From an uncultured Porphyromonadaceae bacterium (GTDB lineage Bacteria > Bacteroidota > Bacteroidia > Bacteroidales > Muribaculaceae), in contig USMC01000039.1 in the NCBI GenBank assembly GCA_900555715.1, forward strand, positions 1 to 23,065: 23,065 bases of DNA, written 5' to 3'. The notes under the pieces were generated by a model. That model saw nothing but the letters and a program-made list of their open reading frames with translations. It had not been told where the DNA came from and did no database searches. This document shows, in pieces, positions 1 to 6,517 of this stretch. Position numbers and translations under genes: made by a program. Every line of letters begins with the position of its first letter. Position 1 is the stretch's first letter.

Positions 1-2
1 GT

Positions 3-125
3 CCCGACAGGATAAGCCTCTACCGCGGCACCGAATGTGTTGTCAAGAATATACCTCAGGACGATGCCGTCGCACGTCTTGAGGAACTCATCAGAAGCGA
101 CGGACAATGGATAGAACGTCCGTGA
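3..125 (+). CDS. 3' end of a gene, possibly ispG (4-hydroxy-3-methylbut-2-enyl diphosphate synthase)
   Basis: The window opens inside a reading frame that runs without a stop to the TGA at 123-125, giving about 40 C-terminal residues. They include the pattern LYRGTECVVKNIP, then an acidic/Leu-rich helix and a final SDGQWIERP. From memory this resembles the C-terminus of the large Bacteroidetes/Chlamydia type of IspG, the iron-sulfur enzyme of the MEP isoprenoid pathway, whose last residues carry a similar LYkGk...IP...AV..LI.LIK..G.W pattern. The Fe-S cysteines and catalytic part lie outside the window, so the identification rests on a short tail. The frame overlaps the start of the downstream M16 peptidase by 19 bases, which suggests the two genes are co-transcribed and translationally coupled. 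Confidence 0.5.
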   Translation, partial: PDRISLYRGTECVVKNIPQDDAVARLEELIRSDGQWIERP

Positions 126-1360
126 AGCTGCCGCAGGCCACATCTCTTACTCTCGACAGCGGTCTGAGGCTCGTCCACGTCCGTCACAGCAGTGTCGGAG
201 CCGGTATTTTCGGCATTGCCGTCCTTGCCGGCAGCGCCGACGAGACCGATGGCGAATACGGGCTGGCGCACTTTGTGGAGCACACCATCTTCAAGGGTAC
301 GCGCCGCCGCTCCTCGTGGCATATCATAAACCGCATGGAAGCTGTAGGCGGTGAACTGAATGCTTTCACCACCAAGGAAGAAACGACTGTCTACAGCATT
401 TTTCCGTCCGGCAATGCCGCCCGTGCCGTAGAGCTGATAGCCGATCTCGCGCTCAATTCGTCGTTTCCTGCCGGAGAGCTTGAGAAAGAGCGCGAAGTGG
501 TTCTTGATGAAATCGAATCATACCGCGATACTCCCGCAGATGCGGTTTTCGACGACTTCGAGGATATGGTGTATGCCGGGAGCCCGCTCGGACATAATAT
601 ATTAGGCACTCCCGAGTCGGTGCGTCATCTCGGCAGCGACGACTGCCGCCGCTTTCTCGACCGTTACTATACATCGGGACGTATTGTTGTTTTCTACAGC
701 GGACCCGACAGTCTCAGCCGTATATCGGCGCTTGTCGGTAAATATTTCGCGGCTATTCCGCAAGGCTCCGACGGAGGACGCCGGCTCCGGTCGGACTTCG
801 TAGGCGCCAACAGAATTGTGGAACTCGGCGGACTTCATCAGTCTCACGTCGTTATCGGAGTGCCGTCGGCAAGTCTGTACGACCCCGGGAGATATGCCGA
901 CTCTCTGTTTTCCAACATGATAGGCGGGCCTGGCATGAACTCGCTGCTCAATGTCGAGCTGCGCGAGCGCCGCGGACTTGTCTATAATGTCGAGTCTTCG
1001 GCAAACCATCTGTCGTCGACAGGTTTTCTGACAGTGTATTTCGGCTGTGACGCTGAGGATACGCAGCGCTGTATAGATATCTGCGCAGACACCATGCGGC
1101 GTCTGTCGTCTATGGATGCCGACGTGCTGCGCCGCAGGCTCGACAGAGCAAAACGTCAGTATCTCGGACAGTTCAGAGTGGCGTCGGAGAACCGCGAGAA
1201 CCGCATCATGTCGCTTGCGCGCACAATGCTCTATCTCGATACTCTTCCCGGCGACGATGAAGTGACGCAGCGTATTATGAATGTCGAGCCCGACGATATA
1301 TGTCTCCTCGCCGAACGCCTTTCCAATCCTTCTTCGCTAATTTTCATGCCGGGACAATGA
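107..1360 (+). CDS. M16 family zinc metallopeptidase (pitrilysin/processing-peptidase type)
   Basis: The 417-residue protein has the inverted zinc motif HxxEH as HFVEH at residues 55-59 (zinc ligands H55 and H59, catalytic E58). A third ligand glutamate is expected near E135 in VVLDEIESYRDTP, at close to the canonical spacing of about 76. The C-terminal half keeps the R...Y element of the family, as RERRGLVYNVESS near residues 286-298. The length matches single-unit M16B peptidases, which work as dimers and degrade or process peptides. No signal peptide is evident, so the protein is probably cytoplasmic. ATG at 107 is the only plausible start: a stop lies just upstream in this frame, and the start overlaps the end of the previous gene. 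The stop overlaps the start of the lipoprotein gene as ATGA. The substrate cannot be inferred. Confidence 0.9.
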   Translation: MDRTSVKLPQATSLTLDSGLRLVHVRHSSVGAGIFGIAVLAGSADETDGEYGLAHFVEHTIFKGTRRRSSWHIINRMEAVGGELNAFTTKEETTVYSIFPSGNAARAVELIADLALNSSFPAGELEKEREVVLDEIESYRDTPADAVFDDFEDMVYAGSPLGHNILGTPESVRHLGSDDCRRFLDRYYTSGRIVVFYSGPDSLSRISALVGKYFAAIPQGSDGGRRLRSDFVGANRIVELGGLHQSHVVIGVPSASLYDPGRYADSLFSNMIGGPGMNSLLNVELRERRGLVYNVESSANHLSSTGFLTVYFGCDAEDTQRCIDICADTMRRLSSMDADVLRRRLDRAKRQYLGQFRVASENRENRIMSLARTMLYLDTLPGDDEVTQRIMNVEPDDICLLAERLSNPSSLIFMPGQ

Positions 1361-1782
1361 CGAGAACTTTTTTCATATTTCTTCTTGCAGCTTTCCTCGC
1401 TGTGGGGTGCGGGGGTAAGGGCAACCGCGCTCTTGCAGACTATATAGCGCGGCAGGACCGCCTTTGTCCCATTCCTGCCGACGATTTAATGATTATAAGT
1501 AGGGTCGTATACAATGAAGACGAAGCGACTGTCGAGCTATGGTACTCTGTAAATGACTTTGAACATATTGATGTTGCAGAAATGAAACGTGCCAAGCCGC
1601 AGCTCCGCAAGGCTATAGCCGACAGACTTATGAGCGAAGATTCGTCCGTGTTCCTGCAGATGATTGCCGACGGGGGTGCTGCGTTGAAGTTCGATTTCAG
1701 CGGTCTGTACTCCGGCGGCGCATTCAGCATTACCTTTACTCCGGAACAGATCAGAGAGCTGACGCAACAGACTAAGAGGTAG
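1357..1782 (+). CDS. small lipoprotein of unknown function
   Basis: The 141-residue protein begins MTRTFFIFLLAAFLAVGC. This is a short hydrophobic signal followed by a lipobox (LAVGC) with the lipidated Cys at residue 18. The mature part is about 120 residues, mixed alpha/beta, with no motif I recognise. I chose ATG 1357 rather than the in-frame ATG at 1300. It forms an ATGA overlap with the M16 peptidase stop and places the signal peptide exactly at the N-terminus, whereas the longer start would put 19 polar residues in front of it. The gene is thus coupled to the peptidase and may be functionally linked to it (inference). Its 3' end overlaps the convergent channel gene by 11 bases, so no separate terminator fits between them. 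Confidence 0.8.
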   Translation: MTRTFFIFLLAAFLAVGCGGKGNRALADYIARQDRLCPIPADDLMIISRVVYNEDEATVELWYSVNDFEHIDVAEMKRAKPQLRKAIADRLMSEDSSVFLQMIADGGAALKFDFSGLYSGGAFSITFTPEQIRELTQQTKR

Positions 1783-2509
1783 AATCTTGGTCTTCTGTCC
1801 TGTCTTTCGCGCGCTTGACGGCGCGAGTTACGTAGTCGGTGAGATAGACGGTGAAGAGCGGGAACACGACCATGCCGCACACTGGAAGAACCACTGCGAC
1901 GATCTTGCCTGCCACTGTCATCGGCGCTATGCTGCACCCTACGGTTGTCATATTCATCGCCGACCACCACAGCGCCGTCCAGTAAGTGTCGACGTCGGGG
2001 TTGACTCCCGCCTCGCGCTGGTAGAAGATGAGCGAGCAGAAATACCCCACAAGCACCATTATGGACAGGTAGCTTATGAAAAGACTTGTGATTGCGTTTG
2101 ACGACACATACCCTATGACTATCGCCAGTGCCAGCGCTCCGCGCGCAAGAGGCACGAAGCGGATGAAGTAGAGCGCTTCGCTGCTCAGGTGCATATCGAG
2201 CATATTGATGATGTTGAGGTAGGGTATGGAAAGCAGGAGGAACAGCAGCCGGTGACGGAAAAAGCGGCCTTTGTCGTCGCTGAAACCGAGTTCTACAAAG
2301 AAATCGAGTATAAACACAATACATACCCAGAACTGAAAGGTCATATAGGAATGGCTTGTAAGAAGGTCGGTGCGGTTGAACGTGTCGATGGAAATCCACA
2401 CTATAAGAAGCACCGAGAGAGCCAGAACGATTAAATTCATCGTTCTTCTCACGTAGCGTGCGCCTCTGCCGGGCTGCGGTTTAGACTGTGATGGACTCGG
2501 AGTTGTCAT
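1772..2509 (-). CDS. K+-channel-like six-TM ion channel with atypical TVGCS filter
   Basis: The 245-residue protein has hydrophobic segments at about residues 24-42, 56-74, 86-104, 112-134, 139-163 and 199-226. Between the last two is a pore helix (TYWTALWWSAMNM) followed by TTVGCSIAP at 188-196. This is the S1-S6 layout of voltage-gated-type K+ channels, and the S6 glycine/hydrophobic pattern is also typical. Two features are odd. The selectivity filter reads T-V-G-C-S-I instead of T-V-G-Y-G-D, and the S4-like segment has only two arginines (R117, R123). The protein should sit in the inner membrane, but its ion selectivity is open. The N-terminal 20 residues are polar. The start at 2509 is the first ATG of the frame and gives a complete S1. 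The gene is divergent from the 118-aa protein and convergent, with an 11-base overlap, with the lipoprotein. Confidence 0.8.
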   Translation of the reverse strand: MTTPSPSQSKPQPGRGARYVRRTMNLIVLALSVLLIVWISIDTFNRTDLLTSHSYMTFQFWVCIVFILDFFVELGFSDDKGRFFRHRLLFLLLSIPYLNIINMLDMHLSSEALYFIRFVPLARGALALAIVIGYVSSNAITSLFISYLSIMVLVGYFCSLIFYQREAGVNPDVDTYWTALWWSAMNMTTVGCSIAPMTVAGKIVAVVLPVCGMVVFPLFTVYLTDYVTRAVKRAKDRTEDQDSTS

Positions 2510-2579
2510 GCTGTTGATTTTATATCAAAACAATCATGCCTGAAAATGGTTGAGCAAACGGTTTGTATCATTGTTCTTT

Positions 2580-2616
2580 CAATAGTGAGACAATGTTGTG
2601 ACAATGCAGTTACAAT
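2580..2616. repeat. four CAAT boxes at exact 11-bp spacing
   Basis: CAAT occurs at 2580, 2591, 2602 and 2613. The last three lie in longer similar units, ACAATGTTGTG, ACAATGCAGTT and ACAATATGGTT. An 11-bp period puts all copies on nearly the same face of the helix, as expected for a tandemly bound regulator. The array sits between the channel gene and the 118-aa gene, ending 11 bases before the palindrome at 2628-2648. The binding role is inference. Confidence 0.5.
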
Positions 2617-2627
2617 ATGGTTATATG

Positions 2628-2648
2628 GCAAAAATTGTATATTTTTGC
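2628..2648 (+). promoter_or_regulatory. -7 box inside a perfect palindrome (candidate promoter/operator)
   Basis: The sequence is GCAAAAAT, a 5-base spacer, then ATTTTTGC: a perfect 8-bp inverted repeat. Its right half contains TATTTTTG at 2640-2647, matching the Bacteroidetes -7 consensus TAnnTTTG on the + strand, about 83 bases before the 118-aa gene. By symmetry the - strand carries a near match (AATTTTTG at 2636-2629) facing the channel gene. No good -33 TTTG was found. An operator overlapping the promoter is plausible but inferred. Confidence 0.45.
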
Positions 2649-2730
2649 ATCAACTAAAAAGGCAATTATCAGTTATAAATAATGACCGCTTCAAAAACGG
2701 CGGGTAATAACATCAATTACGACCACATAA

Positions 2731-3087
2731 ATGATTACCAGGAAAGTCATCCAGACATTATATAACAAGTATCGCAAGCTGCCTGCGAGTCCTGATTGCC
2801 TTGATATGGTTCTTCTTTTCGACGGCGCGTCGGAACACCATAACATTGCCATCGACATGGACGGTGCCGTAGACACTCTTCAGATCCGGAGCATCGACCC
2901 GTCGTCGCCGTTTCACAGCATACCTCTCAATCATATTCATGCGATAGTGCCGTTCGAGGAGTGGATAGCGATTGTTCTTCATTCGTCGATAATTTTTCTC
3001 AACCGCAAGTCGTCGAAGGTGAGCGTCCATATACGCACTGAGCCGCCGACGCTGATGGAGCGTCTGCGCTCCCTTTTCAGGAAATAG
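2731..3087 (+). CDS. hypothetical protein, 118 aa
   Basis: I do not recognise this protein. It is a 118-residue soluble protein with no signal peptide or membrane segment. It has a basic N-terminal stretch (ITRKVIQTLYNKYRK), a middle made of alternating strand-like segments (residues about 25-95), and a basic C-terminal helix (TLMERLRSLFRK). It is supported as a real gene by three things: an isolated position with its own TAnnTTTG promoter candidate at 2640-2647, codon use like its neighbours, and a strong intrinsic terminator 30 bases after its stop. It is divergent from the ion channel and shares the control region at 2510-2730 with it, so the two may respond to the same signal (inference). 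No better start exists upstream in frame. Confidence 0.7.
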   Translation: MITRKVIQTLYNKYRKLPASPDCLDMVLLFDGASEHHNIAIDMDGAVDTLQIRSIDPSSPFHSIPLNHIHAIVPFEEWIAIVLHSSIIFLNRKSSKVSVHIRTEPPTLMERLRSLFRK

Positions 3088-3117
3088 AAAAAGTCAGTCA
3101 TCAAGATATATAGTAAG

Positions 3118-3148
3118 CCGGAATGCCCAGAAGAGCGTTCCGGTTTTT
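3118..3148 (+). terminator. intrinsic terminator after the 118-aa gene
   Basis: CCGGAATGC and GCGTTCCGG form a 9-bp stem with one G-T wobble around an 8-base loop, followed directly by TTTTT at 3144-3148. It lies 30 bases beyond the stop at 3087 and isolates the small gene from the susC promoter downstream. Confidence 0.85.
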
Positions 3149-3267
3149 ATTATATACTATAAGTCGTGAATCTTAATTTGTGTAAACGATTAGAAATTTA
3201 AGATGAATTTATATAAAAGTAAGTTAAAAATCGGGAAGGGTGAAAACAATATATCCTCATTGGTGCT

Positions 3268-3275
3268 TATATTTG
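3268..3275 (+). promoter_or_regulatory. -7 promoter element for first susC-susD operon
   Basis: TATATTTG is an exact match to TAnnTTTG, 86 bases before the susC start at 3362. No matching -33 TTTG is visible at 19-22 bases upstream, so the promoter may need an activator (inference). The predicted leader of about 80 bases contains a small palindrome, GGCAAATTGCC, at 3320-3330. Two AATTTA copies exactly 11 bases apart lie upstream at 3195 and 3206. Confidence 0.55.
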
Positions 3276-3361
3276 TGGCGTCAATTCCAGCAATAGGTTA
3301 GAAATATTGAAATATTATTGGCAAATTGCCGTCTATTCCTTTATTATAATTTCTAAGTGTT

Positions 3362-6300
3362 ATGAAAAAGCTACTTGTTTTAATGCTATTTGCTTTGGTA
3401 CTTATTGGCGCGAGCGCGCAAAGTACCCGTACAGTGACAGGTACAGTTGTCTTCGCCGGCGACGATGAACCGTTGCCCGGCGCTACTGTCATACCTGCAG
3501 ACCGTAACACAGGCGTCATCACAGACGTTAACGGTCAGTTCTCAATCAGTCTTCCCTTGTCAGTAAAGAATCTGCGAGTGTCGTACGTAGGTATGGTGAC
3601 AAAGGAAGTCACTATCGGCGACAAACCGCTGCTCATCAAGCTCAGCAGTGCCGATAACGCTCTCAATGAAGTCGTTGTCACCGCCCTCGGCATGAAGCGC
3701 GAGCGCAAAGGTCTCGGCTATGCTGTCCAGGACCTTACCGCAGAAGAACTCAATACCGATGGAACAACATCACTTGCCAGCGCCATGCAGGGTAAGCTTA
3801 CCGGAGTTGACATCCGGCCTTCGTCGGGTGCCCCCGGCGCTTCGGCGCAGATAGTGATCCGCGGCGCGCGTTCCTTCGACGGCAATAACCAGCCGCTCTA
3901 TGTGGTCGACGGTATGCCTATAGCCTCAACAGCCGACTATTCCACCGGTCAGGGCACATCCGGTGCCAACATCGCCGACCGTTCCATCGACATCAACCCC
4001 GAGGACATTGAGAGTATCAACGTTCTCAAAGGTCAGGCAGCATCGGCGCTCTACGGTATACGTGCTTCCAACGGTGTCATCGTCATCACCACCAAACGCG
4101 GGAAGTTCAATTCCAACAAGCCGCTGGTGACTGTTTCGACAAATCTCAGCGCTGAGGTGCTCTCGCGCAAGTTCGAGCATCAGAGCGTATATGCCCAGGG
4201 CAACTATGTAGGCGCATACAGCCCGGCAAGCTCGATGAGCTGGGGTCCGAAAATCGCCGATCTGCCCAAGGATGCCACCTATGGCGGCGACGCCAACGGA
4301 CACCCCGGTATGTACTACAATCCTAAGCGTGAGCTCGCAGGACTCGACGGATGGACTACTCCGCAGATCTACGACAATGTAGGCGATTTCTTCCGCACCG
4401 GTTTCACTGAGAACACCAATTTCAGCATCAGCCAGCGCACCGAGCATGCCAACTATTCATTCGGCATCAACAACTCGTATCAGAAAGGTGTCATACCCTC
4501 TACTGGCATGAATCGCTGGAGCGCACGCGGTCTTGTCGACTGGGAAATCAACAAATTATGGAAGACGGGATTCTCCGCCAACTACAGTTCTACGAAAATC
4601 ACCGGTGCTCCAGGCGCCAATTCAGGTATTGTCAACGTCGTTTACTCAGCACCGTCCGAATATGACCTCCGCGGCATTCCCTATCACGTGCCCGGCGACC
4701 CGACAGTGCAGACGAGCTTCCGCAGCACAAGCTTCAACAACCCCTACTGGTGGGCTGAGAACAACCAGTACCTCCAGCACACAAACCGCTTCTTCGGCAA
4801 CGCATACGTGGAGTTCGCTCCCAGCCTCGGCGCCGACAATATGAAACTCTGGTTCCGCGAGCAGGCAGGTCTGGACGTTTATACCTCCAACTACTCGAAT
4901 ATTCAGGAAGTGGGCGCTGCCGGTCAGACGGGCGGCGACATCGAGAACTACGGTGTTTCGCGCAATGTGTTCAACAACCTCTTCACCGCCAACTTCACTG
5001 CTGAATGGGGCGAGTTCAACTTCGACGCCATGCTCGGCAACGAAGTCAACCAGGACAATTCGCGTAAATGGGACTACTATGGCTCCAACTTCAACTTCTA
5101 CGGCATGCCCGTCATCGGCAACGCCACAAGCTTCACAAGCTCGGAATACAACTTGCAGAGCCGCACCGTCGGCTTCTTCGGCAGCCTCGGTCTGAGCTGG
5201 AGGAGCATGCTCTTCCTCACCGTCACAGGGCGCAACGACTATGTCTCCACCATGCCGCGCGGCAACCGCTCGTTTTTCTATCCTTCCGTGTCGCTCGGCT
5301 GGGTGTTCACCGAACTTGAAGCTCTCAAAGGCAACGATATCCTCACCTTCGGCAAGCTGCGTGCAAGCTACGCGCAGGTGGGTCAGGCAGGGCATTTCTA
5401 TAACAACTACTGCTACGTCCCTGAATACGGCAGCGGCATGTACCAGTACTACCCCGTGACCTATCCTACCGCAGGAGTGTCGAGCTATGTTCCCTATTAC
5501 GTGAGCTACGACCCCAATCTCAAGCCGCAGAACACTGAGAATATAGAGACCGGCGTCGATCTCCGTCTGTTCAAGGACCGCCTGCGTCTCGAGTACACTC
5601 TCTCTTATCAGAATGTGAGCGATCAGATTTTCACGGTGCCCACCGCCGGCTCGACAGGCGTTCAGTATGAGATGCGCAACGCCGGTAAGATGCGCACATG
5701 GTCGCATGAGCTCAGCGCCAGCGTAGCTGTCCTCCAGCACCGTGACTACGACGTCAACCTCGGAGTGAACTTCACCAAGGTCAACAACAAGGTCGTAGAA
5801 CTTGCAGAAGGCGTGGAATCCATCTTCCTCGGCGGCTTCGTGGAGCCTCAGATACGCGCACAGGCAGGCTGCACCTATCCCAACATCTACGGCACAGCTT
5901 TCAAGCGCGCCGACAACGGACAGCTCCTCCTTTCCGACGGTCTGCCCCAGGGCACTGCCGACAGTCAGGACCTCGGTAACTGCTCGCCCGACTTCCTCAT
6001 GGGCTTCACTCTTTCGGGACGTTACAAAAACCTTAGCCTCAGCACCACATGGAGCTGGCAGAAAGGCGGACGCATGTACCACGGCACAAACATGACAATG
6101 AACTACTTCGGCGCAACCAAGGAGTCACTTCCTTACCATGAGGGCACTATGGTTGTCGAAGGTATCGACGAGGCTACAGGGCAGCCCAACACCGTCGAGG
6201 TCGACAGGCAGGACTACTGGATGGCATACAACGACATCACCGAAGCCGGCGTCTATGACATGAGCTTCTGGAAGCTGCGCGATATCACCCTCACATACAA

Positions 6301-6487
6301 ACTTCCCAGAATAGCAGGTGTCGACATCGACGTTTTCGCTTTCGGACGCAACATCCTCCTGTGGACTAAGCTTCCCAACTTCGATCCCGAATCGTCGCAG
6401 GGCAACACCAATATGGGCGGATACTTCGAACGCTTCTCTATTCCAAACACCTCCTCCTACGGCGGCGGTCTTAAATTCACTTTCTGA
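3362..6487 (+). CDS. SusC/RagA family TonB-dependent outer-membrane transporter
   Basis: The 1041-residue protein starts with a signal peptide (cleavage near residue 20, ASAQ). A carboxypeptidase-regulatory-like domain follows at about 24-100, containing G-A-T-V...GVITDVNGQFSI and LRVSYVGM. Next come a TonB-box-like segment (NEVVVTALG, 102-110) and a plug at about 115-245 with IRGARSF, PLYVVDGMP and LKGQAASALYG. The rest is a long aromatic-rich beta barrel ending in KFTF, with the terminal Phe expected for BAM assembly. Length is typical for SusC. It should form a TonB-powered importer with the SusD-like lipoprotein 30 bases downstream. No enzyme or regulator is linked to the pair, so the substrate is unknown and could be a glycan or a peptide, as for RagAB. 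Confidence 0.95.
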   Translation: MKKLLVLMLFALVLIGASAQSTRTVTGTVVFAGDDEPLPGATVIPADRNTGVITDVNGQFSISLPLSVKNLRVSYVGMVTKEVTIGDKPLLIKLSSADNALNEVVVTALGMKRERKGLGYAVQDLTAEELNTDGTTSLASAMQGKLTGVDIRPSSGAPGASAQIVIRGARSFDGNNQPLYVVDGMPIASTADYSTGQGTSGANIADRSIDINPEDIESINVLKGQAASALYGIRASNGVIVITTKRGKFNSNKPLVTVSTNLSAEVLSRKFEHQSVYAQGNYVGAYSPASSMSWGPKIADLPKDATYGGDANGHPGMYYNPKRELAGLDGWTTPQIYDNVGDFFRTGFTENTNFSISQRTEHANYSFGINNSYQKGVIPSTGMNRWSARGLVDWEINKLWKTGFSANYSSTKITGAPGANSGIVNVVYSAPSEYDLRGIPYHVPGDPTVQTSFRSTSFNNPYWWAENNQYLQHTNRFFGNAYVEFAPSLGADNMKLWFREQAGLDVYTSNYSNIQEVGAAGQTGGDIENYGVSRNVFNNLFTANFTAEWGEFNFDAMLGNEVNQDNSRKWDYYGSNFNFYGMPVIGNATSFTSSEYNLQSRTVGFFGSLGLSWRSMLFLTVTGRNDYVSTMPRGNRSFFYPSVSLGWVFTELEALKGNDILTFGKLRASYAQVGQAGHFYNNYCYVPEYGSGMYQYYPVTYPTAGVSSYVPYYVSYDPNLKPQNTENIETGVDLRLFKDRLRLEYTLSYQNVSDQIFTVPTAGSTGVQYEMRNAGKMRTWSHELSASVAVLQHRDYDVNLGVNFTKVNNKVVELAEGVESIFLGGFVEPQIRAQAGCTYPNIYGTAFKRADNGQLLLSDGLPQGTADSQDLGNCSPDFLMGFTLSGRYKNLSLSTTWSWQKGGRMYHGTNMTMNYFGATKESLPYHEGTMVVEGIDEATGQPNTVEVDRQDYWMAYNDITEAGVYDMSFWKLRDITLTYKLPRIAGVDIDVFAFGRNILLWTKLPNFDPESSQGNTNMGGYFERFSIPNTSSYGGGLKFTF

Positions 6488-6517
6488 TTCATCAACTTTA
6501 TTTTCACACATACGACA

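Noticed and set aside
1300..1356. Earlier in-frame ATG for the lipoprotein
   Set aside because: It would place 19 polar residues before the signal peptide and a 61-base overlap with the peptidase. ATG 1357 gives a normal lipoprotein signal and an ATGA junction.
1440..2399. 319-residue - strand frame across the lipoprotein and channel genes
   Set aside because: It crosses two well-supported genes, in another frame of the channel and antisense to the lipoprotein, and has Arg/His/Ser-rich shadow composition.
2691..2876. 61-residue - strand frame overlapping the start of the 118-aa gene
   Set aside because: It has a hydrophobic C-terminal stretch that could suggest a small membrane protein, but it is antisense to a better-supported gene and has no promoter or conserved pattern.
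3320..3330. GGCAAATTGCC palindrome in the first susC leader
   Set aside because: The half-site of five bases with a one-base centre is too short to separate from chance in AT-rich DNA, so it is only mentioned with the promoter.
4646..6082. 478-residue open frame on the - strand opposite the first susC
   Set aside because: It has no domain pattern or signal and lies wholly antisense to a clear SusC. Strong codon bias in the real gene leaves the opposite frame free of stops.
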